64,000 nt of DNA, taken from contig CAVVGB010000005.1 in the NCBI GenBank assembly GCA_963747715.1, forward strand, positions 62,001 through 126,000, written 5' to 3'. Origin of the DNA: CAVVGB01 sp963747715. GTDB lineage: Bacteria > Actinomycetota > Thermoleophilia > Gaiellales > Gaiellaceae. The notes beneath the pieces are model-generated. The model saw only the letters and a list, made by a program, of their open reading frames with translations. It had not been told where the DNA came from and searched no databases. Numbering within the stretch: position 1 is the first letter of the stretch; each line of letters starts with the position of its first letter. The position numbers and the translations under genes are program-made. Shown one piece after another: positions 35,685 through 45,100 of this stretch.

Positions 35685-36227
35685 TCAGTTCCAGTCCGGC
35701 TCGTCCTCGATCCCGACGGCGTCCGCGACGCGGTTCACGTAGTTGAAATAGGCGATCACCTGGATGGCGTCGTGGATCGCCGGGTCGCTCCACCCGAGGG
35801 CTCGAAGCGCGTCGACGTCCGTCGCCCCGACCGACGCCGGCTCGTGGGTCACCTTGACCGCGAAGTCGCAGAGGCCGCGAACGCGGGGCTCGAGGTCCGC
35901 GGCGCGATAGTCGTGGGCCGCGTGCTCTGCGAGTTCTTCCGGGGCGCCCTCGGCACGGAGGTCGTTCGCGTGCGCGCGTATTCAGTAGTGGCAGTCGTTC
36001 GCCCGCGAGACGACGACGGCGAGCAGCTCGCGCTCGGCCCGGGCCAGCTCGGAAGGGCCGAACATGATCTCCTTGTAAAGGTCCATCGAGCGCCTGAGGA
36101 CGGCCGGCCGCAAGCACATGGCCTTGACGATGTTGAAGACCTTGCCGGCCCGGCTGACGGCCGAGTCGTACTCCCGCTTGAGGTCGCCGGTCGCCTCCCC
36201 CACCTCGATCAGGCGCAAATGGGCCAT
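35685..36227 (-). CDS. AhpD-like (carboxymuconolactone decarboxylase fold) probable selenoprotein, Sec at residue 82
   Basis: 180 residues if TGA at 35984-35982 is read as selenocysteine. The N-terminal 81 residues (MAHLRLIEVGEATGDLKREY... RAERELLAVVVSRANDCHY) and the 98 residues after the TGA (IRAHANDLRAEGAPEEL... IAYFNYVNRVADA...EPDWN) together make a full-length peroxidase-related AhpD-type protein in one uninterrupted frame. The TGA replaces the second Cys of the CxxC redox motif, giving ANDCHYU and the general-acid His three residues later (U-x-x-x-H region). A SECIS-like hairpin follows. The start ATG 36227 is preceded by GGCGGG. The frame is open further upstream to 36740 but without family similarity. 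Likely a peroxide-reducing or thiol-redox enzyme. The Sec machinery is not in the window. Confidence 0.85.
35945..35964 (-). promoter_or_regulatory. Candidate bacterial SECIS hairpin
   Basis: On the mRNA, 18-37 nt after the UGA, CGACCUC pairs with GAGGGCG (six pairs, one A-G mismatch) around the 6-nt loop CGUGCC. A G at loop position 2 followed by U, and an apical loop about 24 nt from the UGA, fit the published bacterial SECIS model (G early in the loop, 16-37 nt spacing). Identified by eye only. Confidence 0.55.
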
Positions 36228-36326
36228 CCCGCCGGGATTCTGCCTGCAGGCGGGAGTTCCGGTTGAAGTTTTCGACGGCGGATGTAAAGGTTCCCCCTGC
36301 GGCCGCGAGCAAAGGGGTAAAGACCG

Positions 36327-36908
36327 GTGTCTGAACTGGGGGACAGAGCGTCGTACGAGGCGGAAGAACGTGAACCCCGCCGCGAGCACACACAGCTGGG
36401 CGACCGCGTCGCCCACGTGCTCAACGCGGCCGAGGAGGCGGCGAACCAGATCCGCGTGGATGCCCGCCGGGAGGGCGTTCGCATCATCCAGGAAGCGGAG
36501 GCGACCGCAGCGACGCGCGTGGACGAGCTGACGCGCGAGGCCGAGCAGCTGCGGGAAGACGCCGAGGACTACGCGCGCGACATCAGGAGCGCCGTGGACT
36601 CCTACGCGACGCAGCAGCGACGCGATGCCGAAGAGGAGGCGCGCAGGATCCTGTCCGAGGCGGAAACGCAGGCGCGCGCCACCCGCGAAGCGAGCCAGGA
36701 GATGTCGGAGCAGATGCAGCAAGACACACGACGCCGCCATGAGATGCTCCAGCGGGAGTCGAAGGCGCTCGAGGAGCGCCGTCAGCGCGTCGTCGAAGGT
36801 CTCCGCGACCTCTCCGCGCAGCTTCAGGACGCGCTCGTCGAGCCGGTGCGGAAGGGGCGCGAGGAAGAGTCGCTCACCGACGCGCTCGACTTCGAGCGCC
36901 GGCGCTGA
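36327..36908 (+). CDS. Coiled-coil protein, DivIVA/ATP-synthase-b-like, unknown
   Basis: 193 residues, almost all charged helix: Glu/Arg/Ala/Gln heptads from LGDRVAHVLNAAEEAANQIRVDARREG to about residue 165, with no transmembrane segment or signal. The AAEEAANQIR...A..EA..I...AE pattern is seen in actinobacterial DivIVA-domain and SepIVA-like polar-growth scaffolds, but the N-terminal membrane-binding DivIVA motif is absent. The GTG start lies 100 bp from the divergent selenoprotein gene start. Its stop overlaps the next gene. Confidence 0.6.
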   Translation: MSELGDRASYEAEEREPRREHTQLGDRVAHVLNAAEEAANQIRVDARREGVRIIQEAEATAATRVDELTREAEQLREDAEDYARDIRSAVDSYATQQRRDAEEEARRILSEAETQARATREASQEMSEQMQQDTRRRHEMLQRESKALEERRQRVVEGLRDLSAQLQDALVEPVRKGREEESLTDALDFERRR

Positions 36909-37375
36909 TCTCTCCCGAAGAGCTCCGCCGACTCTTTCGCAGCTTTCCCTCCGGCGTCGCCGTGCTCACGATCGACCTCGACGGCCAGAGGCTCGGCCTC
37001 ACGCTCGGGTCGGTCGTCTCGCTTTCGCTCGAGCCGCCGCTCGTCGGCGTCAGCGTCGCCAGAGAGGCGGCCATGCACGAGCTCCTGCGTGAGGCGGGTG
37101 AGTTTGCGCTCTCGCTCCTGGCGGGTGACCAGGAGACGGTGGCGCAGCACTTCTCGCGCGGTGTTCCGCCGTTCGCGCACTGGCAGGGGATCTCGCTGCG
37201 AGAGGTCGACGGCCCGCCTCAGATCGAGGGCGCCCTCGGTTGGGTGCGCTGCCGGACGGGGGCCGAGCACGCCGCCGGCGACCATACGCTGTTCGTCGGC
37301 GAGGTGACGCAGGCGGAGGTCGGGCGTGGCGGGCCTGCCCTCGTGCACGTCGGCCAGGGCTACATCTCGCTGTGA
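36905..37375 (+). CDS. Flavin reductase-like (FMN-binding split barrel) protein
   Basis: About 156 residues. ISPEELRRLFRSFPSGVAVLTI opens the flavin-reductase fold, followed by GLTLGSVVSLSLEPPLVGVSV (FMN phosphate contact), EFALSLLAGDQETVAQHFS and GDHTLFVGEVTQAEV. It would reduce free flavin with NAD(P)H, often for a monooxygenase partner; none is adjacent. No ATG or GTG suits the conserved start. CTG 36905, overlapping the coiled-coil stop by 4 bp, gives normal length. It overlaps the HAD gene by 4 bp. Confidence 0.75.
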   Translation: MISPEELRRLFRSFPSGVAVLTIDLDGQRLGLTLGSVVSLSLEPPLVGVSVAREAAMHELLREAGEFALSLLAGDQETVAQHFSRGVPPFAHWQGISLREVDGPPQIEGALGWVRCRTGAEHAAGDHTLFVGEVTQAEVGRGGPALVHVGQGYISL

Positions 37376-38016
37376 TCGAGGCCGTCGTCTTCGACCTGGA
37401 CGGGGTGCTCATCGACTCCGAGCACGTCTGGGACGAGGCGCGCCAGAACCTGGCCGAGGAACGGGGCGGCCGCTGGAGCGAGAACGCCTCGCGCGACATG
37501 ATGGGGATGAGCTCGCCGGAGTGGTCGCGCTACATGCGCGACGACATCGGGATCGAGGACGAGCCTGAGGAGATCTCGGCCGAGGTGGTGCGCAGGCTCG
37601 AGCGCATCTACCGCGACGAGCTCCCGCTGATCGAGGGCGCCCACCAGGCGGTGGAGCGCTTAGCCGCGCGATGGCCGCTCGGCGTGGCCTCCTCCTCGAA
37701 CCGCGAGCTCATCGATCTCGTGCTCGAGCTGTCAGATCTCGACCGCTTCTTCGCGGCCACCGTCTCGTCCGAGGAGGTCCCGCGCGGGAAGCCTGCGCCT
37801 GACGTCTACCTGGAAGCGGCCCGGCGGCTCGGTGTGGCGCCCGAGCGCTGCGCGGCCGTCGAGGATTCCGAGAACGGGATCCTCTCGGCGAAGGCCGCCG
37901 GGATGCGCGTGCTCGCCATCCCGAATCCGCAGTACCCGCCGCACGACGAAGCCCTTGCCTCCGCGGACGACGTGCTCGGCTCGCTGGCCGAGCTCACGCC
38001 CGACGCAATCGGCTAG
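37372..38016 (+). CDS. HAD-superfamily phosphatase, beta-phosphoglucomutase/GPH-like
   Basis: 214 residues. The nucleophile motif is VVFDLDGVLIDSE, a C1 helical cap follows, motif II is VASSSNREL, the Lys motif is GKPAPDVYLEAARRLG and motif IV is AAVEDSENGILSAKAAGM. The pattern fits small-sugar-phosphate phosphatases or beta-phosphoglucomutases; substrate unknown. The GTG start overlaps the flavin reductase stop (GTGA). Downstream (38025-38043) is a GC-rich hairpin without a U tract. Confidence 0.85.
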   Translation: MIEAVVFDLDGVLIDSEHVWDEARQNLAEERGGRWSENASRDMMGMSSPEWSRYMRDDIGIEDEPEEISAEVVRRLERIYRDELPLIEGAHQAVERLAARWPLGVASSSNRELIDLVLELSDLDRFFAATVSSEEVPRGKPAPDVYLEAARRLGVAPERCAAVEDSENGILSAKAAGMRVLAIPNPQYPPHDEALASADDVLGSLAELTPDAIG

Positions 38017-38180
38017 GAGGGTTTGGCGGAATTCGCTCCGCCGAATGGGTGCGATGGGCGGCGCGAGGCAACGGACGCAGGGAGCGTTCGTACTGGATTT
38101 GAAGTACGGGCGCGACTGAGGACGCAGCCTGGGGCGATCAGCGCGGCCAGGCGGCATCAGCTGTGTTTCGTCAAGCCCTC

Positions 38181-39413
38181 CTAAGAGTCGACGCGGCCGA
38201 CCAGGACGCAGCCGTTGTGGCCGCCGAGCCCCATGGCGTTCGAGAGCGCCACGCGGATCTCCGCCTCGCGCGCCTCGTTCGGCACGTAGTCGAGGTCGCA
38301 AGCGGGATCGGGGTTCTTGTAGTTGATCGTCGGCGGGATGACGCCCTCGTGGATCGCGAGCGCGCAGACCATCGACTCGACCGCACCCGCGGCCCCGAAC
38401 ATGTGCCCGAGCTCCGACTTCGTCGAGGAGACCGCCAGGTCGTACGCGTGCTCGCCGAACACCTCTTTGATGGCTTTCGTCTCCGCCGCATCGCCGAGCG
38501 GCGTCGCGGTGCCGTGCGCGTTGATGTAGTCGACGTCGTCGGGCTCGACCCCCGAGCGCTCGAGCGCCTGGCGCATCATCTCGACCACGCCCGTCGCCCC
38601 GGGATCGGGAGCGGCCATGTGGTACGCGTCGTTGGAAGCGCCGTACCCGAGTATCTCTGCGTAGATGCGCGCGCCCCGCGCCTGGGCCGCCTCGAGGTCC
38701 TCGAGCATCATCACGGCGGCGCCCTCGCTCATCACGAACCCTTCGCGTGTCGCGTCGAACGGCCGCGAGGCCGTCGTCGGATCGCCGTTGGCCGAGGCGA
38801 GGCCGCGCATCGAGCAGAAGCCCGCGAGGATGAGCGGGTGGATGCAGGCCTCGGTGCCGCCTGCGAGCACGGCGTCGGCGTGGCCCTGGCGGATGAGCTC
38901 CGCCCCCTCCCCCACCGAATGCGACCCGGTCGCGCAGGCCGAGACGACGGCGTAGTTGGGCCCGCGGATGCCGAGCTCGATCGCCAGCTGCCCGCTGGCG
39001 GAGTCGACGAGGATGTTCTGGATGAAGCTCGGGGAAACGCGGTCCGGCCCGCGCTCCTGGAGAACCTCGTGCTGCTGCATGAGCTGGTTGAACCCGCCGA
39101 TGCACGAGCCGACCACGACGCCCATGCGCTCGGGCCGGTAGCCGTTGGCCCCGGCATCGGCAAGCGCCTCCTTGGCGGCGGAGAGCGCGAAGAGGACGTT
39201 GCGGTCGATCCTCCGCATCTCCTTGGCCGGTACGAGACCGGCCGGCTCGAAGTCCTTCACCTCGCCGGCGATCTGCACGTCGAAGGGGCTCGGGTCGAAG
39301 GCGCGGATCGTGTCGATGCCGCTCCGGCCCTCGAGCAGGCCTCGCCACGTGGACTTGGCGTCGTTGGCGAGCGGCGTGACGGCGCCGACCCCGGTGATGG
39401 CAACTCTCCGCAT
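38181..39413 (-). CDS. fabF: 3-oxoacyl-[acyl-carrier-protein] synthase II
   Basis: 410 residues, thiolase fold. The catalytic triad is Cys in VSACATGSHSVGEGAELI, His in NAHGTATPLGD and His in ELGHMFGAAGAVE, with the Lys of SSTKSELGH. The N-terminus RRVAITGVGAVTPLAND and C-terminus MGLGGHNGCVLVGRV are typical. It condenses malonyl-ACP with acyl-ACP in type II fatty acid synthesis. It stands alone; acpP and other fab genes are not in the window. Confidence 0.93.
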   Translation of the reverse strand: MRRVAITGVGAVTPLANDAKSTWRGLLEGRSGIDTIRAFDPSPFDVQIAGEVKDFEPAGLVPAKEMRRIDRNVLFALSAAKEALADAGANGYRPERMGVVVGSCIGGFNQLMQQHEVLQERGPDRVSPSFIQNILVDSASGQLAIELGIRGPNYAVVSACATGSHSVGEGAELIRQGHADAVLAGGTEACIHPLILAGFCSMRGLASANGDPTTASRPFDATREGFVMSEGAAVMMLEDLEAAQARGARIYAEILGYGASNDAYHMAAPDPGATGVVEMMRQALERSGVEPDDVDYINAHGTATPLGDAAETKAIKEVFGEHAYDLAVSSTKSELGHMFGAAGAVESMVCALAIHEGVIPPTINYKNPDPACDLDYVPNEAREAEIRVALSNAMGLGGHNGCVLVGRVDS

Positions 39414-39473
39414 TGGTCCTTAGACGGGCCAGGGCCGATTTCCGTTACGTCGAGGGCGATAGTCTCCGCAGCC

Positions 39474-40491
39474 GTGCCCTCCTCGAAACTGCCCTTCCCG
39501 CCCATGGAGGCCGAGCTCGTCGATCAGCTCCCTACCGAGGGCGAGTGGCAGTACGAGCCGAAATGGGACGGTTTCCGGGGAATCGTCGAGAATGTCGAGG
39601 GCAAGCTCAACGTCTGGAGCCGGAACGCCCGCCCGCTCCTGCGCTACTTCCCCGAGCTGGGTGAGCTGGCCGAGCAGCTGCCGCCGGGGTCGGCTGTGGA
39701 CGGGGAGATCGTGATCCAGCGCGGCGGTTCGCTCGACTTCGACGCGCTCCAGATGCGCCTCCACCCCGCCGAGAGCCGGATCCGCAAGCTCTCGGCCGAG
39801 ATCCCGGCCGAGTTCGTCTGCTTCGACGTCCTCCTCTGGAGCAAGAAGGCCCTGCACAAGCTGCCGCTCGAGGAGCGGCGAGCTCAGGTCGAGAAGCTCC
39901 CCTTCGCCATCTCACCCGCGAGCCGCGACACGAAGCAGGCGGAGAAGTGGCTCGACCGGCTCGACGTCGCCGGGTTCGACGGAGTCATCGCCAAGCGGCT
40001 CGGCCTCCCCTACATGCCGGGCTCGCGCGAGGCCGTCCTCAAGGTGAAGCAGCGCAAGACCGCCGACGCCGTCGTGGTGGGCGTGACGTGGAGCGAGAAG
40101 GGCGGCAACTTCGCGAGCCTTCTGCTCGGCCTGTACGACGACGAAGGTCAGATCCGCCACGTCGGCGCCGCCTCGGCCGGAGCACGCGGGCGCCGCGAGG
40201 AGATCGAGGAGCGGGTCAAGCCGCTGCTCGGCGGCGAGCCGTCACGCATGCCGCGCGGCGCGCCGAGCCGCTGGCGGCCGAAGGTCGAGCTCGAGTGGAG
40301 CCCGGTCAAGCCGGAGCTCGTCGGTCGAGATCAAGTACGACAAGTGGCAGGGCCAGCGCTTCCGTCACGGCACGCGCTTCCTTCGCTTCCGCCCCGACAA
40401 GGATCCGGAGGACTGCACCTTCGAGCAGGTGCGCAGGAAGCCGAAGCGCGGCGACCCTACTGTTGCGGGGCTTCTAGGCCGAGCTTCTTGA
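39474..40491 (+). CDS. ATP-dependent DNA ligase, LigC/LigD-ligase type (one frame shift)
   Basis: 338 residues after joining over a +1 shift at about 40323. Nucleotidyltransferase motifs: I EPKWDGFRG (Lys nucleophile), III FVCFDVLLW, IV FDGVIAKRLG, V REAVLKVKQRKTADAVVVG. An OB-fold domain ends the protein (VVEIKYDKWQGQRFRHGTRFLRFRPDKDPEDCTFEQV). It seals nicks, probably in non-homologous end joining, as a separate polypeptide from the polymerase encoded convergently; the two genes overlap by 35 bp at their 3' ends. GTG start. Ku is not in the window. Confidence 0.88.
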
Positions 40492-41365
40492 AGCGCGGCG
40501 CCAGGCTCGTCTTTCGCCGCCACATCCCCGCCGTCAGGTCCCCGACCTCTTCGAGTCGCGCGCGCATCGTTTGCAGCGTGAAGGCGGCCGGGTCGGAGTC
40601 CGCCACCTCTTCCCACCGCAGCGGCGCAGAAGCGCGGGCGTCCGGCTTGGGGCGGATCGAGTACGCGGATGCGATCGTCCGGTCGCGCGCGTTCTGTCCG
40701 TAGTCGACGAAGACGCCGCGGCGGTCGGCGACCTTCCACGTCGTCGTCGCGACGTCCTGGTCGTCGATGCGCTTCTCGACTTCCTGCGCAAGCGCCTTGG
40801 CGAAGCGCCGCACCTCCTTGAACACGAGCTCCGGGCGGATCGGCGCGAGGATGTGCAGGCCGGTCGCGCCCGACGTCTTCGGGAAGCTCGGCAGGCCGAG
40901 CTCGTCCATGACCTCCTTGACGACCAGCGCGATCGTGCGCACGTGCGTCCAGGGGTTCCCCTCGCTCGGGTCGAGGTCGATGAGCATGTAGTCCGGCCGC
41001 TCGACGTCGTCCACCCGGCAGTGCCAGGTGTGCAGGTCGATGCAGCCGAGGTTGACGATCCACGCGAGGCCGGCCGCCTCGGTGACGACCGGGAAGTCGG
41101 CGGTGCGCCCGCTGCCCGGGAAGAGGATGTGCACCGTCTCGAGCCAGTCGGGATGCGGATTCGGAACGCGCTTCTGGTAGAAGAAGAACCCGTCCACGCC
41201 GTCGGGGTAACGCAGCATTTGCATGGGGCGGTCGCGGACGTGCGGAAGAATGAAGTCGGCGACGTCGACGTAGTAGCGAATGAGATCGCCCTTCGTCAGG
41301 CCGCTCTCCGGGAAGAAGACCTTGTCGAGATTTGTGACGGTTACCTCGCGCCGGCCGATCCGCAC
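40457..41365 (-). CDS. LigD-type polymerase/primase (NHEJ PolDom, stand-alone)
   Basis: 302 residues of the archaeo-eukaryotic primase fold. N-terminus VTVTNLDKVFFPESGLTKGDLIRYY, catalytic acidic pair in DYMLIDLDPSEG, SGATGLHILAPI (His/Ser of the active site) and GVFVDYGQNARDRTIASAYSIRP (DYxQN signature). It fills gaps and adds ribonucleotides at double-strand breaks during end joining. It is not fused to a ligase or nuclease; the ligase is the convergent neighbour with overlapping 3' end. Confidence 0.9.
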   Translation of the reverse strand: MRIGRREVTVTNLDKVFFPESGLTKGDLIRYYVDVADFILPHVRDRPMQMLRYPDGVDGFFFYQKRVPNPHPDWLETVHILFPGSGRTADFPVVTEAAGLAWIVNLGCIDLHTWHCRVDDVERPDYMLIDLDPSEGNPWTHVRTIALVVKEVMDELGLPSFPKTSGATGLHILAPIRPELVFKEVRRFAKALAQEVEKRIDDQDVATTTWKVADRRGVFVDYGQNARDRTIASAYSIRPKPDARASAPLRWEEVADSDPAAFTLQTMRARLEEVGDLTAGMWRRKTSLAPRFKKLGLEAPQQ

Positions 41366-41576
41366 GGCGCGAGGCTAAACAAATCCCCCTTGCTGGGGAC
41401 GCCCCTCCGGAGCCCCGGGCGCATGATGGAGGTGCCGGCTCCCCTCACACCCCCGGCGTCTGGCGAATGCCCGTTTCGGCCTAGCGGCTCCATACACCAC
41501 CGAGGCGGGCTTCGCTCTTTAATGACTCGCGCGCGCGAGGGACCCCGGGAGGCCGTTGTTACCATGGACGGCCAAC

Positions 41577-41667
41577 GGAGAAGTGGCCGAGTGGCTGAAG
41601 GCGGCGCCCTGCTAAGGCGTTAAGGGGGTAATTACCTCCTTCGAGGGTTCGAATCCCTCCTTCTCCG
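41577..41667 (+). tRNA. tRNA-Ser (anticodon GCT)
   Basis: 91 nt with a long variable arm. The acceptor GGAGAAG pairs with CTTCTCC, the discriminator is G, the anticodon loop is CTGCTAA and the T loop TTCGAAT. CCA is not encoded. It is 22 bp upstream of tRNA-Ser(CGA), probably one transcript. Confidence 0.95.
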
Positions 41668-41689
41668 CCTCGCGTCGCAACCGCACACC

Positions 41690-41778
41690 GGAGGGGTGGC
41701 AGAGCGGACGAATGCGGCGGTCTCGAAAACCGTTATCCGTCGTTAGGCGGATCGAGGGTTCGAATCCCTCCCCCTCCG
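41690..41778 (+). tRNA. tRNA-Ser (anticodon CGA)
   Basis: 89 nt, class II. The acceptor GGAGGGG pairs with CCCCTCC, the discriminator is G, the anticodon loop is CTCGAAA and the variable arm TATCCGTCGTTAGGCGGATC. CCA is not encoded. The part from the anticodon stem to the 3' end recurs at 51546-51606 (one mismatch) and 56190-56252 (perfect). Confidence 0.95.
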
Positions 41779-41790
41779 CTCTTTGGGCCG

Positions 41791-41815
41791 AAAGCCGCGC
41801 ATGTCGGCGGCTTTT
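41791..41815 (+). terminator. Intrinsic terminator of the tRNA-Ser pair
   Basis: Perfect 8-bp stem AAAGCCGC/GCGGCTTT with an 8-nt loop, running into TTTT, 12 bp after tRNA-Ser(CGA). Confidence 0.8.
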
Positions 41816-42148
41816 CGAACGTGACCGCCATCCGACGCGCGGGTCGCTTATCCGCCCTAGTCCGCCTTCGTCCGCCCCAACAAGACTCCGCTGGCGCCCA
41901 AGTGGCGCGCACCACGCCAGAGCGTCAAGCTGCGCGGGGTTCGGGCCCGAACCCGTTGATCAATTCGCCTCGGACCTTTGACGGATCCGCCTCGAAGTAG
42001 GAGACTGGCGCCCTCAAGTCATCAGCAAGGGGACGGGATGCAGGATCGGGATGCTGGAGACTCAGGGTCGCCTCCGCGACCATACGGGGGGCGCGCCCAG
42101 CCTCCTGCAGCAGACGCTCGCTAGCCGAGATCGGCAGGGGGGCGTCCA
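41816..42148. other. Non-coding left end of the tRNA-Ser(CGA) island, with arm-like motifs
   Basis: 333 bp without a supportable gene. GCTTATCCGCCCTAG (41846-41860) nearly repeats GCTAATCCGCCTTAG at 56173-56187. CCAACAAGACT (41877-41887), TGGCGC (41892-41897) and TGGCGCGCA (41903-41911) repeat the cluster at 21816-21850. The rest shows nothing I can name apart from the upstream region of the RND gene. Confidence 0.55.
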
Positions 42149-45100
42149 GTGACGCGCTGGATCATCGCCTCGAGCCTTAGGTTCCGGCTCCTGGTCCTGG
42201 CCGCCGCCGCGTTGACGATGGGCGTTGGCATCGCGCAGCTGCGTGATGCGCCGGTAGACGTCCTCCCCGAGTTCACGCCGCCGTACGTCGAGATCCAGAC
42301 GGAGGCTCTCGGCCTGTCCGCGGAGGAGGTCGAGCAGCTCGTCACCGTCCCGATGGAGGCCGACCTGCTGAACGGCGTCGAGGGCATCGACGTGATGCGC
42401 TCGGAGTCGCTTCCGGGCCTGTCCTCGATCACGCTCGTGTTCGAGGACGACTTCGACCTCTACACGGGTCGCGGCAGCTCGTCCAGGAGCGCCTCACGCA
42501 GATGGGCGCCGCCGCGCTGCCGAACATCTCCAAGCCGCCGGTGATGCTCCAGCCGTACTCGTCGTCGAGCCGGCTGCTGATGTTCTCGCTCGCGTCCGAC
42601 AAGGTGACGCCGATCGAGAAGTCCGTGATCGCGCGCTGGACGCTCCAGCCGCGCCTGCTCGGCGTGCCCGGCGTCGCGAACGTGGCGATCTGGGGCTTCC
42701 GCGACCGGCAGCTCCAGGTCCAGGTGGACCCGGAGAGGCTGCGTGACAAGCAACGTGACGCTGAAGCAGGTCGTCGAGACGCACCGCGAACGCGCAGATC
42801 TCCTCGCCGCTGTCCTTCGTCGAGGGTGTCGTTCCCGGGCACCGGCGGGTTCATCGAGACGCCGCAGCAGCGGCTCGGCGTCCGCCACGTGTTCGACAAG
42901 CTCACCGACCCGAAGGAGCTGAGCAAGGTCCCCGTCGAGGGCACGGGCGGCAAGCGTCCGCCTCGGCGACGTGACCACCGTCGTCGAGGACCACCAGCCG
43001 CTGATCGGCGACGCGGTCGTGAACGACGGCGACGGGCTGATGCTCGTCGTCGAGAAGTTCCCCGGCAAGAACACGCTCGAGGTCACCCGCGGCGTCGAGG
43101 CCGCGCTCGAAGACCTCAAGCCCGGTCTCGGGGGCATGGACCCGGACACGTCGGTGTTCCGGCCTGCGACCTTCATCGAGGACGCGATCGACAACCTCAC
43201 GCTGGCGCTCGTGATCGCGGGCATCCTGCTCGCGCTGGTCGATCGCGGCGTTCCTGTTCCAGTGGCGCACGGTGCTGATCGCACTGTTCACGATCCCGCT
43301 GTCGCTGATCGCCGCGGCGCTGGTGCTGGACATGCTCGGCGAGACGTTCAACGCGATCTCGTTCGCGGGCCTCGCGGTCGGCCTCGCGGTCGTGATCGAC
43401 GAAGCTGTCGCGGGGGCCGAGAACGTGGCCCGGCGGCTGCGCCAGCACCGGGAAGCCGGCAGCGACAGGCCGACCGCCGACATCGTTCGGGATGCGACGC
43501 TGAGATGCGCAGCCCGCTCGCGTACGCGAGCGTTCATCTCGCTGCTCGCGATCGTGCCGGTGGCGGTCATGGAGGGGCGCCCAGGCGCGTTCTTCGAGCC
43601 GCTCGCGCTCGCGTACGCGCTGGCTGTCGCCACCGCGATGGTGGTCGCCCTGACCGTCACGCCGGCACTCAGCCTGCTGCTCTTCTCGCGCGGGACTGGC
43701 GTTCGCTCGCGAGTCGCCGCTGCTGGCCGCGACTCCGGCCGCGCTACGACTCGGCGCTGTCGAAGGTCGCCGGCAAGACGCGCCCGATCATCATCGGTGC
43801 AGCCGCCCTGGTCGTCGTCGGTGCGCTCGCATTCGCGCTGCAGGACAAGTCGGTCATCCCCTCGTTCAAGGACCGCGACGTGCTCGTGAGCCTTGACGCG
43901 GAGCCGGGCACGTCCAACACGCGCATGACGGAGATCGCGACGCAGGTCAGCCGCGAGCTGCGCGTCGCTGCACGGCGTCGACAACGTCGGCGCGCACGTC
44001 GGCCGCGCGGTCGCCGGCGACCAGCGCCAGGACGTGAACTCCGGCGACGTGTGGGTGAGCATCGACTCCGGCGCCGACTACGACAAGACGTTCGCGTCGA
44101 TCGAGGACGCGGTCGCCGACGTGCAGGGAGTCCGCAGCGACGTCATCACCTACTCCGAGCAGAAGATCCGGGACGTCGGCGCGCTGCGGGACGGTCAGAA
44201 CCTGGCCACCGGCGACGGGCTCGACGTCCTGACCGGGTCGGACAAGCCGCTGGTCGTGCGCGTCTTCGGCGAGAAGTTCGACGTTCTCGCGCCGCGAGGC
44301 GAACAAGGTCCAGACGCTGATGTCGCAGACCGACGGCGTCGTCGATCCGCGCGTCGAGCAGCTGACGACGCAGCCCAACGTCGAGATCGAGGTCGATCTC
44401 GACAAGGCTCGCGCAGTTCGGGATCAAGCCCGGCGACGTGCGCCGCGCGGAGGCGACCCTGGTCTCAGGGTCTCATCGTCGGAAGCGTGTTCGAGGACCA
44501 GAAGGTGTTCGAGGTGGTCGTCAAGGGCACGCCGGAGACGCGCCGCAGCATCGCCGACATCCGCAACCTGCTGCTCGACACGCCCGGCGGCGGGCACGTG
44601 CGCCTCGGCCAGGTGGCCGACGTGCGGATCGCGGACGTGCCGATCTCGATTCCGCGTGACAAGGTCTCGCGCTACCTCGACGTCAAGGCCGACGTCAGCG
44701 GGCGCAGCCTCGACTCCGTCGCGAACGAGCTCGAGGACCGGCTCCAGCAGCGCCGACGTTCCCGCTCGAGTACCACGCGGAGGTGCTGACGCAGACCACG
44801 AGCTCCGAGATCAACCTCGGGCTCGATGATCGGCGCGGCGCTCGCGGTCGCTGATCGCGATCTTCCTGCTGATGCAGGCCGCCGTCCGCGGCTGGCGGCT
44901 GGCGGTGCTCGCCTTCGCGATGCTGCCGGTCGCCCTCTGCGGGCGGAGCGTTTGCGGCCCTGATCGACGGCGGGCTACTCGCTCGGGTCGCTCGTCGGGT
45001 TCCTGGCGCTGCTCGGGCATCGCAGTCGCGCAACGTGCTGACGCTGATCCGTCGCTATCCAGGACCTGGAGCGCTACGAGGGCGAGGCGTTCGGGCCGGA

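Noticed and set aside
35982..36740. Reading the gene as a truncated protein ending at the TGA with a long N-terminus from 36740
   Set aside because: The N-terminal ~170 residues have no family character and overlap a divergent gene, while conserved sequence continues after the TGA.
38025..38043. Terminator after the HAD gene
   Set aside because: A GGCGGA/TCCGCC hairpin exists but no U tract follows on either strand, so I do not list it as a terminator.
38163..39473. Long plus-strand open frame over the fabF region (also 15459-16712, 17894-19381 and 9848-11287)
   Set aside because: These are antisense shadows of genes with clear motifs on the other strand, common at this GC content.
42149..45100. 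Regular ~31-bp spacing of the inserted bases in the RND gene
   Set aside because: Exact positions give intervals such as 34 and 37 and many irregular ones; no true period.
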